This document shows, one piece after another, positions 1 through 9,791 of a stretch of 64,000 nucleotides of DNA. The DNA comes from Neobacillus sp. WH10. Its GTDB lineage: Bacteria > Bacillota > Bacilli > Bacillales > Cytobacillaceae. The notes under the pieces were generated by a model. That model saw only the letters and a list, made by a program, of their open reading frames with translations, was not told the origin of the DNA and did no database searches. The first letter of the stretch is position 1. Each line of letters begins with the position of its first letter. A program made the translations under genes and the position numbers. The stretch spans positions 1,736,001 through 1,800,000 of the forward strand of contig NZ_CP126110.1 in assembly GCF_030123405.1 (NCBI RefSeq). The letters are read 5' to 3'.

Positions 1-93
1 GCAAATTCGCTTTTAAAAAAAGCGATCCAAATAAATGATGAAGAAGTGGCAGTTGCTATCTCATCAAAGTTGGAAGAGTTTAAAAATAAATAA
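1..93 (+). CDS. C-terminal end of an unidentified protein
   Basis: An open frame enters from the left edge and stops with TAA at 91-93, giving the last 30 residues. They are rich in Lys, Glu and Ile and end in EEFKNK, which looks like a helical C-terminus. The stop is followed after 7 bases by a strong terminator, so this is a true gene end. The fragment is too short for me to name a family. Confidence 0.6.
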   Translation, partial: ANSLLKKAIQINDEEVAVAISSKLEEFKNK

Positions 94-100
94 AAACTCA

Positions 101-141
101 AAGTCGCAACCCTCGATAAACCGAGGGTTGCGACTTTTTTT
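101..141 (+). terminator. Rho-independent terminator
   Basis: A perfect 15-bp inverted repeat (101-115 with 122-136, 6-base loop) runs directly into a T-tract. It ends the partial gene at 1-93. Confidence 0.92.
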
Positions 142-233
142 CTATTATGATGAAAAATTAAGCTTATCTTAAGCATCGAATGGTAATCTAATTTCAAATT
201 CCACCAATCAAATAGAAATGAGGAGGAAAAGTT

Positions 234-1310
234 ATGGTTACAAAAGGACCAATAAAACGACTAAACGCCGTACTTATTGTCTCAATGCTTGGAATGGGAA
301 TAAGTACTTACATACCAATTGCATATGCTGAAGGTGCTGACATTCAAGAAAATCAACCAATGAACACCCTATCAAAATTAGAAATTGAAGGAGTCAAATT
401 AGACAAGGATTTTTCAGTTGGTGTAAATGAATATTCAGCGACTGTAGAAAATGACGTTCAAACCATTAACCTGCATGTTGAAAGTGGTAAACCGGATTCT
501 TGGATCATGATTAACGGTGAATCTGCTGCAAGCGGAGCCACAATTGCTTTATCGCTTAAAACAGGTAAGAACAGCTTTCTTATCTCTGTAATGGATAGCA
601 GCAATCCAATAAATACCTACACTCTTACCGTAATAAGGAAGCAAAATGTTAATAATCTACTGCAAAATATTAAACTATCAACTGGCCAACTTTCACCTGC
701 TTTTTCTTCCGCTGTTACAGAATATACTGTCAAGGTTACAAATGATACATCTGCTATATCAGTCTTGCCAAGTGCTGTTGAAAAAACATCTACGATTGAA
801 GTAAATGGGGCGTTAGTAAAAGAGGATGGTGTATTAGTAAAAATTCCAACTGGAAAGTCTGACATTATTATTAACGTTACTGCAGAGAATGGAATTAAAA
901 AGATCTATACGATAGTAGTAGAACGACCAGAAACAACTGCGTTAAATACAGATTTTTCCATTCTGAATGGTAGGACTAATTCATTCAATTCTGCCACTCA
1001 AATGCAAGATCCCGTTAATGTACAAAAAACAAGTAAAGCAACACTCTCTTCTCTAACAGTTTCTGAAGGGACTTGGGACAGTACTTTTTCTTCAAGTGAG
1101 TATACCTATCATGTGGCAGTTTCAAGTAATACTAAGACAATTATAATTAATCCAACTGCGAGTTACAGCAGTTCTAGGATTTTAATTGAAGGCAGCAACA
1201 GTAAAACAATCCAGTTGGAAGACGACAATAAAACAATTATTTCAATTGTCGTATCAAACAGCGATGATGACCGGAAAACATATGTATTGGTATTTGACAG
1301 AAATGAATAA
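234..1310 (+). CDS. secreted cadherin-like beta-sandwich repeat protein
   Basis: A 358-residue protein with an N-terminal signal peptide: a Lys/Arg start, a hydrophobic stretch at about 12-31 and a likely cleavage site near AYAEG. Three similar domains follow, at about 45-137, 138-230 and 270-357. Each opens with an L-x-x-L/I-x-hydrophobic strand, has a central S-x-x-x-x-EYT/S-x-x-V segment and closes with a Y-x-hydrophobic-x-V/F strand. This is the pattern of the bacterial cadherin-like beta-sandwich domain (PF12733 type), an extracellular binding fold. No sortase signal or S-layer anchor is visible. It has its own AGGAGG site (221-226) and terminator, so it is monocistronic. Ligand and function are unknown. 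Confidence 0.72.
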   Translation: MVTKGPIKRLNAVLIVSMLGMGISTYIPIAYAEGADIQENQPMNTLSKLEIEGVKLDKDFSVGVNEYSATVENDVQTINLHVESGKPDSWIMINGESAASGATIALSLKTGKNSFLISVMDSSNPINTYTLTVIRKQNVNNLLQNIKLSTGQLSPAFSSAVTEYTVKVTNDTSAISVLPSAVEKTSTIEVNGALVKEDGVLVKIPTGKSDIIINVTAENGIKKIYTIVVERPETTALNTDFSILNGRTNSFNSATQMQDPVNVQKTSKATLSSLTVSEGTWDSTFSSSEYTYHVAVSSNTKTIIINPTASYSSSRILIEGSNSKTIQLEDDNKTIISIVVSNSDDDRKTYVLVFDRNE

Positions 1311-1341
1311 CATAGAAAAAAAAACAATTTTGCATGATGAG

Positions 1342-1366
1342 AACCTGCCTTTTGTGTAGGTTTTTA
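1342..1366 (+). terminator. Rho-independent terminator
   Basis: Arms AACCTGC (1342-1348) and GTAGGTT (1356-1362), with one G-U pair, are followed by Ts. It sits 30 bases after the stop of the secreted protein gene. Confidence 0.75.
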
Positions 1367-1487
1367 TTTGTTTTTTTTCAGTATTAAGTGATAAAGTAAG
1401 TTAAATACTGCACAAGATGCGTTAAGATATGGTATATTTATATATAAAAATTTAGCGAATCTTTTGAATTGTAGGAAGGTGATTAAT

Positions 1488-4250
1488 TTGGTAGCAGAAT
1501 TGAAAGTAAATGACAGCAGTCTTCCATTGCGTCGAGATGTAAAATTACTAGGTAAAATGCTAGGAGAAATTCTTGTTAATCATGGTGGCGAAGAACTTTT
1601 TGAAAAAGTTGAAAAAATAAGGCTAATGTGTAAAACACTTAGGACTCATTTTGACCAAGAGGTGTATAATGCCTTAAAAGACGAGATTGCCTGCTTAAGC
1701 TCGCCAATGAGGAAACAAGTCATTAGGGCATTTTCAATGTATTTCCATTTGATCAATGCGGCAGAGCAGAATCACCGAATTCGGAGGCGCAGACAGTATC
1801 AGCTTCAAGACGACAACATCGTTCAACCAGCCTCGATTGAGAGTGCAATTTTAAAACTTAAAGAAAACGAGATTAATGACGAGTTGATTCAAAATGCACT
1901 GAATACATTGTCGCTTGAACTAGTCATAACCGCCCATCCTACAGAAGCGACAAAACGCTCAATTCTAGAAATTCAGCAGCGAATTGCAGCATTATTAAAA
2001 CAACTCGATCATCCGTTACTTTCGAATAGAGAGCAAAAAAAGATAGAAGAGAGCTTGTTTAACGAAGTTGCTATATTATGGCAAACAGATGAATTGCGTG
2101 AGCATAAGCCAACCGTTCTAGATGAGGTTCGTAATGGATTGTATTATTTTGATCAGACCCTTTTTGAGGTCCTTCCTGAAATTCATCAAGAGGTTGCAGA
2201 GTGTCTTGAAAAGTATTATTCGAACACTTCTTGGGAGGTTCCAAATTTCCTTCGTTTTGGCTCATGGATTGGCGGTGACCGAGATGGAAACCCGAATGTT
2301 ACCCATGAAGTAACGTGGGAGACATTAGAAAGACAGCGAAGGCTTGTCTTAAAAAAGTATAAAAATGTTTTAGTTGATTTAATGAAACGATATAGCCATT
2401 CAACGACCAGGGTTAAGGTCAGTGAAGAGATTCTAACATTCCTTAATGAAAAAGAGGATTTATATTTAAATGAAGAGAGAAAATGGCCTATTAAATCTGA
2501 AGTATACCGTCGTGTTTTTGCGGTAATTATTGAAAGAATACGGCAAGTCGGCAAATCAGACTTAGGCTATCAGGCAGCGGATGAATTATTAGCCGATCTA
2601 TTCATGATTAATAACAGCTTAAAACAGCATCATCCAGCGGCACATGAATTACAAATTATTCAAAAGCTAATCAGGCAAGTTCAGCTGTTTGGCTTTCATT
2701 TAGCCACACTGGACATCCGTAACCATAGCGGTGAGCATGAGTCAGCCATTACAGAAATATTGCGCAAAGTCCGGATAACTGAAAATTATGCTACGCTTTC
2801 TGAAGAGGAAAAGGTAAAAATATTACAAAATATCCTCATGGATCCGCGCCCGCTTCTTTTATTAAATGAAGATTATTCAGCTGAAACACAGGAAATGATT
2901 AAAGTGTTCCAAATGATTAAAGCTGCTCATGAGGAATTTGGAAAACGCTCGATTAGTGTTTATCTTGTCAGCATGACAAAATCACCGAGTGACTTGTTAG
3001 AGGTTCTGGTTTTAGCAAAAGAAGCCGGTATCTACCGACTCCATGCAGATGGAACATTGGAAAGTCATTTACATGTGGCACCCTTACTGGAGACAATTGA
3101 TGATTTAACGGCAGGTCCAGCCATCATGGAAACTCTTTTCAAAATGCCTGTTTACCGGAATCATTTGCAAATCATGGGTAACCAACAAGAAATAATGCTT
3201 GGGTACTCAGATGGCAGCAAAGATGGTGGGACGTTAACGGCCAACTGGAAGCTGTATAAAGCGCAAATTGAAATTCATGACATGGCAAAAAGATATCAGA
3301 TATGCCTTAAATTCTTTCATGGAAGAGGAGGCTCCTTAGGAAGAGGAGGCGGTCAATTAAATAAAAGTATCCTTTCTCAACCAGCGGAAACAATCGGAGA
3401 TGGTGTTAAAATTACCGAACAAGGTGAGGTTTTGTCTTCACGGTACCTACTTGAGGATATTGCTTATCGGAGTTTGGAACAGGCGACCTCTACCTTACTT
3501 CTTGCTGCAGCAAATGTCTCAAAAGAAGCGGAGAAAGGGCATTTACGTAAAAAAGTTTGGGAAGAAGCCATTGAGGAAATTTCTAGTTTCTCCCTTACTA
3601 AATACCAATCACTTGTTTTCGGGGATCCTGATTTTCTTACCTATTTTAATGAAGCTACACCATTAAAAGAACTCGGCGATCTTAATATCGGTTCAAGACC
3701 GATGAGTCGTAAAAATAGGGGAAGATTTGAGGACTTAAGGGCCATTCCATGGGTGTTTGCCTGGACACAGAGCCGCCAGCTGCTTCCTGCATGGTATGCT
3801 GCAGGTACTGGTTTAGGCAGCTATGCTGCAAAAAGTGAGCAAAATTTTCAGCTTCTACAGCAAATGTATGAAAAGTGGCCGTTCTTTCAATCAACCATAG
3901 ATAATCTTCACATGGCTTTGATGAAGGCAGATATTACAACGGCGAAAGAATATTTATTGCTTGTTGAAGATAAAACAATTGCCGAAAGGATCTTTGCCAA
4001 TATTCTTGAAGAGTATGAAAAAACAAAAGCAATTCTTCTCAAAATTACCGGTGATAAAGAGTTGCTCGATCACACTCCAAACATTAAAGACTCAGTATAT
4101 AGGAGAAATCCATACGTGGATCCGCTAAACTTTTTACAGGTGGATCTCATTAAAGAATTACGGAAACAGGATGGGGCGAATGAAGAACTCTTAACAGAAG
4201 TTCTCCTCACCATTAGTGGTATTTCTGCAGGATTACGGAATACTGGTTGA
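1488..4250 (+). CDS. ppc: phosphoenolpyruvate carboxylase
   Basis: PEP carboxylase condenses PEP and bicarbonate to oxaloacetate, the anaplerotic feed of the TCA cycle. The family signatures are clear: TAHPTEATKRS in the N-terminal third, GYSDGSKDGG near the middle, the glycine-rich active-site loop FHGRGGSLGRGGG, and a C-terminus ending in RNTG as in other bacterial enzymes. At 920 residues it has normal length. I chose the TTG at 1488 because AGGAAGGTG (1473-1481) lies 6 bases upstream; an earlier in-frame TTG at 1464 would sit in front of that site. The gene is monocistronic and ends in its own terminator. Confidence 0.96.
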   Translation: MVAELKVNDSSLPLRRDVKLLGKMLGEILVNHGGEELFEKVEKIRLMCKTLRTHFDQEVYNALKDEIACLSSPMRKQVIRAFSMYFHLINAAEQNHRIRRRRQYQLQDDNIVQPASIESAILKLKENEINDELIQNALNTLSLELVITAHPTEATKRSILEIQQRIAALLKQLDHPLLSNREQKKIEESLFNEVAILWQTDELREHKPTVLDEVRNGLYYFDQTLFEVLPEIHQEVAECLEKYYSNTSWEVPNFLRFGSWIGGDRDGNPNVTHEVTWETLERQRRLVLKKYKNVLVDLMKRYSHSTTRVKVSEEILTFLNEKEDLYLNEERKWPIKSEVYRRVFAVIIERIRQVGKSDLGYQAADELLADLFMINNSLKQHHPAAHELQIIQKLIRQVQLFGFHLATLDIRNHSGEHESAITEILRKVRITENYATLSEEEKVKILQNILMDPRPLLLLNEDYSAETQEMIKVFQMIKAAHEEFGKRSISVYLVSMTKSPSDLLEVLVLAKEAGIYRLHADGTLESHLHVAPLLETIDDLTAGPAIMETLFKMPVYRNHLQIMGNQQEIMLGYSDGSKDGGTLTANWKLYKAQIEIHDMAKRYQICLKFFHGRGGSLGRGGGQLNKSILSQPAETIGDGVKITEQGEVLSSRYLLEDIAYRSLEQATSTLLLAAANVSKEAEKGHLRKKVWEEAIEEISSFSLTKYQSLVFGDPDFLTYFNEATPLKELGDLNIGSRPMSRKNRGRFEDLRAIPWVFAWTQSRQLLPAWYAAGTGLGSYAAKSEQNFQLLQQMYEKWPFFQSTIDNLHMALMKADITTAKEYLLLVEDKTIAERIFANILEEYEKTKAILLKITGDKELLDHTPNIKDSVYRRNPYVDPLNFLQVDLIKELRKQDGANEELLTEVLLTISGISAGLRNTG

Positions 4251-4260
4251 TAAACTATAA

Positions 4261-4302
4261 AAAGCGATAAACTCTTACAAAAGAGATTTATCGCTTTTTT
4301 TT
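4261..4302 (+). terminator. Rho-independent terminator
   Basis: AAGCGATAAACTCTT pairs with a downstream copy carrying a single bulged A, followed by eight Ts. It terminates ppc. Confidence 0.9.
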
Positions 4303-4382
4303 ATAAGATTGACAGCAATTGTTATTTAATAGCTTACCTTCATTGGTTAAAGTGAATTTTGAACTTTTTGTGAATTATTAGA

Positions 4383-4406
4383 AAATGAATGGGTGTTCAT
4401 TCATTT
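4383..4406. promoter_or_regulatory. 24-bp palindrome upstream of adhE, TetR/FadR-like operator candidate
   Basis: AAATGAATG, six spacer bases, then CATTCATTT form a perfect 9-bp inverted repeat, 154 bp before the adhE start. The TGAATG...CATTCA outline resembles the Bacillus FadR operator (TGAATGA..TCATTCA), although the inner bases differ. The match is by eye only. It may instead bind another TetR-type repressor. Confidence 0.4.
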
Positions 4407-4407
4407 T

Positions 4408-4451
4408 TGTGCAAAATTCGACATTATTCGATTAAACCAACATGATATATT
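4408..4451 (+). promoter_or_regulatory. candidate adhE promoter with degenerate Fnr-like dyad
   Basis: TGTGC-AAAATT-CGACA (4408-4423) matches the Fnr/CRP consensus TGTGA-N6-TCACA at 7 of 10 positions. TATATT at 4446-4451 can serve as a -10 box, 30.5 bp from the dyad centre, close to class II activator spacing. Alone it is weak; it gains weight from better sites with the same geometry upstream of the genes at 30554, 44431 and 48662. Confidence 0.35.
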
Positions 4452-4559
4452 TTAGCCAATAGATAAATAAAGGAGTGAATTTAAAAAGGTTGTCACTGCT
4501 GAAAGAAGCCTAATTCGTATTAACATGCGAAAGATTACTGATTCTGGAGGGGATTATTA

Positions 4560-7163
4560 ATGGCTGTAAAAGAAAAAGTGGTGCAAGAAAAGCATTTAGT
4601 TCCGGCGATGATTGATGCGTTAGCCACTAACGCTGAAAGGGCACTTGGAGAATTTCGCTGCTTCAGCCAAGAAATGGTTGACGAAATTGTGAAGCAGATG
4701 GCTCTAAAAGCGCTTGAAAATCATAAGTATTTAGCAAAATTAGCAGTAGAAGAAACAAAAAGAGGGGTATACGAAGATAAGGTTTTCAAAAATATGTTTG
4801 CTACTGAGTGTATCTATAACAATATTAGGGATATGAAAACGGTTGGCGTAATAAGTGAAAATGAAAATGAGGGTATAGTTGAGATAGCTGAACCAGTCGG
4901 TGTTATTGCTGGAATTATTCCAATTACAAATCCAACTTCAACTATTATCTTTAAATCGTTAATTTCACTTAAAACAAGAAATCCAATTATCTTTGCATTT
5001 CCTCGTTACGCTCAAAAATGCTGCACAATAACAGCCGAGCTGCTAAGGGAAGCAGCAATTAAGGCTGGCGCTCCTGAGAATTGCATCCAGTGGATTGAAA
5101 TTCCTTCTCATGAAGCCTTTCAATCATTGATGAAACATTCGAAAATTTCACTCATCCTTGCAACAGGCGGACCTAACCTAGTTAAAGCTGCCTACAGTTC
5201 AGGAAAGCCAGCAATTGGTGTCGGTGCTGGAAATGTTCCTTGTTATATAGAAAAATCAGCCGATATCAAACGGGCTGTCAATGATCTTATCTTATCGAAA
5301 ACTTTTGACAATGGTATGATCTGTGCTTCTGAACAGGCTCTCATTATAGACAAAGAAATTTATGATGAAGTAAGGCAGGAATTGATAACGAACAATTGTT
5401 ATTTCCTAAATGATGAAGAACGACAAATGGTTGAGCAGATTACTATAGATCCAAAACACACCACACTTAACCCGATGATTGTTGGATTGCCAGCTTATTT
5501 GATTGCAAAAATGGCAGGAATAAATGTTCCTATAAATACTAAAATCCTTATTGCAGAATTAGACGGTGTAGGTCCGAAATATCCCCTCTCCTGTGAAAAA
5601 TTAAGTCCACTTTTAGCCTGCTATAAGGTTAATAGTTTTGCCGAAGGTTTACTAATTGCTGAAGAAACACTGGAATACGGCGGACTTGGGCACTCTGCAG
5701 CGATCCATACAGCTGACCAAAATTTAGTAGATATATTTGCACTTCGGATGAAAGCAGGCAGAATTATTATCAATACTCCATCAACCCATGGTGCAATTGG
5801 GGATATTTATAACACATCATTACCGTCCTTAACAATCGGATGCGGGACGTATGGAGGGAATTCTGTGTCACAGAATGTGGGGGCAGCCAACTTAATAAAT
5901 ATCAAAAAAGTTGCAAAAAGGAGAAATATGACGCAATGGTTTAAAGTACCGTCACAGATTTTCTTTGAACAAAATTCTATCCAAATGCTTTCTAATGTTC
6001 CAGGAATATCGAAAGCGTTTATTGTTACAAGCGGAAGCTCAATGAAAAATGGCTATGTGGACAAAGTCCTATATTATCTTAAAAGGAATGGTAGAAATAT
6101 TCAGTGTGAGACTTTTTCAGACATTGAACCTGAGCCAAGCATTGAAACTGTTATGAATGGTACCGAAAGAATGAGTAAGTTCATGCCAGATTGCATCATT
6201 TCCCTAGGTGGTGGTTCCGTAATGGATGCAGCAAAAGCGATGTGGCTATTCTACGAGAATCCTGATACTGATTTTCATAGCTTAACGCAAAAATTCTTTG
6301 ATCCAACTAAGAGAGTAGTGAAATTTCCAGATCTTCACGGAAAAGCGAAATTTGTAGCGATACCAACCACATCAGGGACAGGTTCAGAGGTAACTGCTTT
6401 CTCAGTAATAACAGATAAAAAGACCAATATGAAATACCCGCTGGCAGATTTCCAACTGACACCTGATATTGCGATTGTTGATCCACAGTTTGTCATGAGT
6501 GTTCCGAAGCATGTTACCGCTGACACCGGAATGGATGTACTGACACATGCAATAGAGGCGTATGTATCGGTTTTGGCTAATGATTATACGGACGGGCTGG
6601 CCTTAAAAGCAATTCAGCTTGTATTTGAATATTTACCAAGGGCTTACCGGGACGGCAGCGATGAACTAGCCCGCGAAAAAATGCACAATGCGTCAACTAT
6701 TGCAGGAATGGCCTTCGCCAACTCATTCTTAGGAATCAATCATAGCCTTGCCCATGTACTAGGTGCCGAGTTTGCTATTCCTCATGGACGAGCAAATGCC
6801 ATCCTTTTACCGCACGTAATCCGTTATAATGCGGTAAAACCTAATAAATTCATGACATATCCTAAATACGAACATTTTATTGCGGATGTGCGTTATGCGG
6901 AAATTGCTAAAATGCTTGGGTTACCTGCAAGCTCAACTGAGGAGGGTATTCAAAGCTTAATTAAGGCAATTATTGCCCTAGCAGGAAAAGTGAATATTCC
7001 AATGAGTATCGAAGCAAACGGTGTTAATAAAGAAGAATTTGAGAGGAAAGTGGTCGAACTTGCTGAACATGCATTTGACGATCAGGATACCATCGCAAAT
7101 CCAAAACAACCATTTATTAGCGAACTGGCCGAAATCTATCGTCAAGCATATTTGGGTGTATAA
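4560..7163 (+). CDS. adhE: bifunctional acetaldehyde-CoA/alcohol dehydrogenase AdhE
   Basis: AdhE reduces acetyl-CoA to acetaldehyde and then ethanol, oxidising two NADH in fermentation. The 867 residues give the usual fused length. The N-terminal half is a CoA-acylating aldehyde dehydrogenase with PITNPTSTIIFKSL and the catalytic cysteine in GMICASEQAL. A linker near 440-460 leads to the iron-dependent alcohol dehydrogenase half, with the coenzyme motif LGGGSVMDAAKAM, TSGTGSEVTAF, and the metal ligands in DVLTHAIEAY, NHSLAHVLGAEF and IPHGRANAIL. Start ATG 4560 follows TGGAGGGGA. The gene stands alone, with a palindrome and a possible Fnr-type promoter upstream. Confidence 0.96.
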   Translation: MAVKEKVVQEKHLVPAMIDALATNAERALGEFRCFSQEMVDEIVKQMALKALENHKYLAKLAVEETKRGVYEDKVFKNMFATECIYNNIRDMKTVGVISENENEGIVEIAEPVGVIAGIIPITNPTSTIIFKSLISLKTRNPIIFAFPRYAQKCCTITAELLREAAIKAGAPENCIQWIEIPSHEAFQSLMKHSKISLILATGGPNLVKAAYSSGKPAIGVGAGNVPCYIEKSADIKRAVNDLILSKTFDNGMICASEQALIIDKEIYDEVRQELITNNCYFLNDEERQMVEQITIDPKHTTLNPMIVGLPAYLIAKMAGINVPINTKILIAELDGVGPKYPLSCEKLSPLLACYKVNSFAEGLLIAEETLEYGGLGHSAAIHTADQNLVDIFALRMKAGRIIINTPSTHGAIGDIYNTSLPSLTIGCGTYGGNSVSQNVGAANLINIKKVAKRRNMTQWFKVPSQIFFEQNSIQMLSNVPGISKAFIVTSGSSMKNGYVDKVLYYLKRNGRNIQCETFSDIEPEPSIETVMNGTERMSKFMPDCIISLGGGSVMDAAKAMWLFYENPDTDFHSLTQKFFDPTKRVVKFPDLHGKAKFVAIPTTSGTGSEVTAFSVITDKKTNMKYPLADFQLTPDIAIVDPQFVMSVPKHVTADTGMDVLTHAIEAYVSVLANDYTDGLALKAIQLVFEYLPRAYRDGSDELAREKMHNASTIAGMAFANSFLGINHSLAHVLGAEFAIPHGRANAILLPHVIRYNAVKPNKFMTYPKYEHFIADVRYAEIAKMLGLPASSTEEGIQSLIKAIIALAGKVNIPMSIEANGVNKEEFERKVVELAEHAFDDQDTIANPKQPFISELAEIYRQAYLGV

Positions 7164-7573
7164 GATCGCTTTAAAAATAAAAATTAAGACTCAGTTCCCT
7201 GGAACTAATTCATAATAGTTAAAAATGTAAGTGATTAATTTAGATTAATAATCTTTTTTTGCAATAACTATTTGTTGGTTAAAAGGATAGTGGAATAATC
7301 GAATCTTTTGTGAACATACTAGGTTGATTTGTCAAAATACATTGGATTTTCCACGAACCTTGTTGTATTTTGTTGTTATTTGACATAATGTTCTCCTCCT
7401 TAAACTTAATATTATGAAAATTGATGAAGTATGTCGAAATCGTCGCATTTACAAAAATCTTTTTTAAAACAATAATTTAAGTGGTTACAACATCTTCCAA
7501 GTTTAATAGTGTGAAAGATTTCACTTTGACTTATTTTATTGAATTTGGAAGGGAAAATAAGGAGGGGAAAAAT
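7164..7573. other. intergenic region between adhE and the acyl-CoA synthetase
   Basis: About 410 bp without a convincing gene. It holds a 14-bp palindrome AGTTCCCTGGAACT at 7193-7206 and a weak hairpin AGATT-AAT-AATCT (7242-7254) followed by Ts that could end the adhE transcript. An open frame runs through 7481-7573 into the next gene, but the ribosome-binding site argues it is not translated. I found no strong sigma-A promoter here. Confidence 0.5.
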
Positions 7574-9205
7574 GTGGTTTATCAAAAAAAGCCATGGTTA
7601 AAGTTTTATGATCCTAGAATTAGTGAGGATGTATCAATTGAGTATGATTCTTTATTTGACCTTTTAAAGCAGGCAGCAAATATTCATAATGACAAGCCTG
7701 CACTAACATTTTTTGGGAAATCGTGGAGCTATAAAGAATCTAAGATGATATCTGAATGGCTTGCAGCTTCATTATTTCGGATAGGACTTAAAAAGGGGGA
7801 TCGGATGGCAATCATGCTGCCTAACTGCCCTCACTATATTTTAAGTTTATTTGCTGCATTTCGATTGGGTGGTATTACGGTTCAAGTAAATCCAATGTAC
7901 GTGGAAAGAGAAATTGAATATGTTCTTAATGATTCCGGGGCAGAATACATGGTTGTATTTGAAGCCCTTTATCCTAGAGTAAAGCAGGTACGGCCAAAAA
8001 CCTCGTTGAAAAAGATCATTGTTGTTGGTTTTAATGGTAACAGAATTCAATTAGATGATGGGGATCTATATTTTGAAGACTTCCTTACCCATGACAATGT
8101 GATTCCTGACATTCCAATTGACATATATGAGGATGTAGCAATTTTACAATACACTGGCGGAACAACAGGATTATCGAAAGGGGTTATGCTTACCCATCAT
8201 AATCTATTGGCCAACATTATTCAGGTATGTGATTTTACTTATAATGCAGTCGATGAGAAACCAGAAAATTTTAAAATCGTTAGTGTCCTGCCAATGTTTC
8301 ATGTTTATGGACTCTCCTGTAATGCACTATCGGGGATAAGAATTGGCTGTAACCAGCTCATCTTGCCTCGGTTTGATGTGAATGAGGTATTAGATCTTAT
8401 TAAACGAGAGAAGCCATTTCAAATGACGGCAGTACCGACCATGATATTCGCTTTGAATAGTCATCCACATTTAGAGGATAGCAGCATTAGTGATATTTTT
8501 TATTTGAACAGCGGAGGTGCTCCTCTCCCTGTTGAACAGGTTAAAGCGTTTGAAAAAAGAGCAGGGACAAGATTATCAGACGGTTACGGACTTTCAGAAA
8601 CTGCTCCGTCTGCCATTTCCACCCCGCCATTCCTTCCTCGTAAATTGGGAAGTGTTGGTATCCCACTACCGGGAACAGAGGCAAGGATCGTTCAAGAAAC
8701 TCCTTCAGGTATTGTGGATGTATCTGTAGGTGAAGCCGGAGAATTAATCCTTCGTGGGCCACAAGTAATGAAAGGATATTGGAAACGTCCTGGAGATACA
8801 GAGATGGTGTTGAAAGATGGCTGGCTATTTACTGGGGATATCGCCAAAATGGATGAAGATGGATACTTTTATATATTGGATCGTAAGAATGATATTATTA
8901 TTGCCAGCGGCTTTAATGTATACCCGCGTGAGATTGAAGAAGTGATGTATCAGCATGAAGCGGTGGAGGAAGCCATTGTTATTGGGATTCCAGACACATA
9001 CCGCGGGGAAACAGTAAAGGCTTTTGTTAAGCTAAAACCAGGTGAAGCAATAACACCGGAAAAACTAATTGAATTTGCAAAAGAATATCTTGCGCCATAT
9101 AAGGTACCAAAAGAAATTGAGATACTTGATGAGCTTCCAAAGTCGTCGGTCGGAAAACTATTAAGAAGAATGTTACGTAAAGAGCAAGAAAAAACTCAAG
9201 TATAA
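7574..9205 (+). CDS. long-chain-type acyl-CoA synthetase (AMP-forming)
   Basis: An ATP-dependent fatty acid:CoA ligase of the adenylate-forming superfamily, about 543 residues. Motifs in order: the phosphate-binding loop YTGGTTGLSKGVMLTH, the adenine-binding DGYGLSETAP, the hinge GWLFTGDIAKMDEDG followed by ILDRKNDIIIASGFNVYPREIE, and the C-terminal catalytic lysine in PKSSVGKLLRRMLR. I start it at GTG 7574 because AAGGAGGGG (7559-7567) lies 6 bases upstream; the frame stays open to 7481 but that GTG has no ribosome-binding site. Its place just before the PHA genes suggests it activates fatty acids whose breakdown feeds PHA monomers, but that is inference. Substrate chain length cannot be read from sequence. 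Confidence 0.9.
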   Translation: MVYQKKPWLKFYDPRISEDVSIEYDSLFDLLKQAANIHNDKPALTFFGKSWSYKESKMISEWLAASLFRIGLKKGDRMAIMLPNCPHYILSLFAAFRLGGITVQVNPMYVEREIEYVLNDSGAEYMVVFEALYPRVKQVRPKTSLKKIIVVGFNGNRIQLDDGDLYFEDFLTHDNVIPDIPIDIYEDVAILQYTGGTTGLSKGVMLTHHNLLANIIQVCDFTYNAVDEKPENFKIVSVLPMFHVYGLSCNALSGIRIGCNQLILPRFDVNEVLDLIKREKPFQMTAVPTMIFALNSHPHLEDSSISDIFYLNSGGAPLPVEQVKAFEKRAGTRLSDGYGLSETAPSAISTPPFLPRKLGSVGIPLPGTEARIVQETPSGIVDVSVGEAGELILRGPQVMKGYWKRPGDTEMVLKDGWLFTGDIAKMDEDGYFYILDRKNDIIIASGFNVYPREIEEVMYQHEAVEEAIVIGIPDTYRGETVKAFVKLKPGEAITPEKLIEFAKEYLAPYKVPKEIEILDELPKSSVGKLLRRMLRKEQEKTQV

Positions 9206-9371
9206 AACAAACCTCTAGAATAAGCACAATAGCTTACCACTATTCTCCACAGAACTACCACATAGAAAATCACCACTAATAAATACTAGATTTTGAAAAA
9301 AGAAGTATCTTCTATTTGGATTTTCATCATTGCAAAATAATATTTATCTTCTGCCAATAATGGAGGATCAT

Positions 9372-9764
9372 ATGCAATTATCATCCGACCAAGATCTAAG
9401 AAAACTTTACAAAAGAATAGAAGACGAAATTAATCGTAACATATTCTCTCAAACTAATTCGTTATTATTTATCAAGATGACTGGTGACGCTATTGAGGAA
9501 CACTTAAATCACTTGGTGACTGCTAGAGAACTTACGAAACAATGGCTCGATTGTAATGGTCTTCCTACTAGGGATGACATAGGCGACCTAGCGAAAAAAA
9601 TAATAGAGAATGAGAATCGTCTAGATCGGTTGGATGATACCCTTTATCTGGTATTAAAGAATATCAAAGCATATCGCAGACAAATGGCAGGACTGGCCTT
9701 GGATTTAGATGGAATTTCAGAATCATTCTACACTGAAGTGGATAGAAAACTGGCTGAAAGCTAA
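9372..9764 (+). CDS. short PhaR/PhaE-like protein of the PHA locus
   Basis: A 130-residue, mostly helical protein. The segment NGLPTRDDIGDLAKKIIENE, followed by a coiled-coil heptad region, is the hallmark of PHA-synthase partner subunits (PhaR/PhaE) and related phasins. The same pattern (NIPTKKDVANVAK) recurs in PhaR at 10562. It lacks the N-terminal DPFEGFKL-like segment and the long C-terminal tail of that protein. ATG 9372 is preferred because TGGAGGAT lies just upstream; the frame extends to a TTG at 9330 without a ribosome-binding site. It opens the gene series leading to phaC. A granule-surface or synthase-modulating role is inferred. Confidence 0.6.
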   Translation: MQLSSDQDLRKLYKRIEDEINRNIFSQTNSLLFIKMTGDAIEEHLNHLVTARELTKQWLDCNGLPTRDDIGDLAKKIIENENRLDRLDDTLYLVLKNIKAYRRQMAGLALDLDGISESFYTEVDRKLAES

Positions 9765-9791
9765 AAATCTATGTAAAAGGATGCGAGTAAA

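Noticed and set aside
4370..4390. TTGTGAATTATTAG near adhE as a Rex-binding site
   Set aside because: Only the left half matches TTGTGAA...TTCACAA; the right half does not.
7193..7206. AGTTCCCTGGAACT palindrome after adhE as an operator
   Set aside because: It lies just after the stop, far from the next gene, and has no known counterpart.
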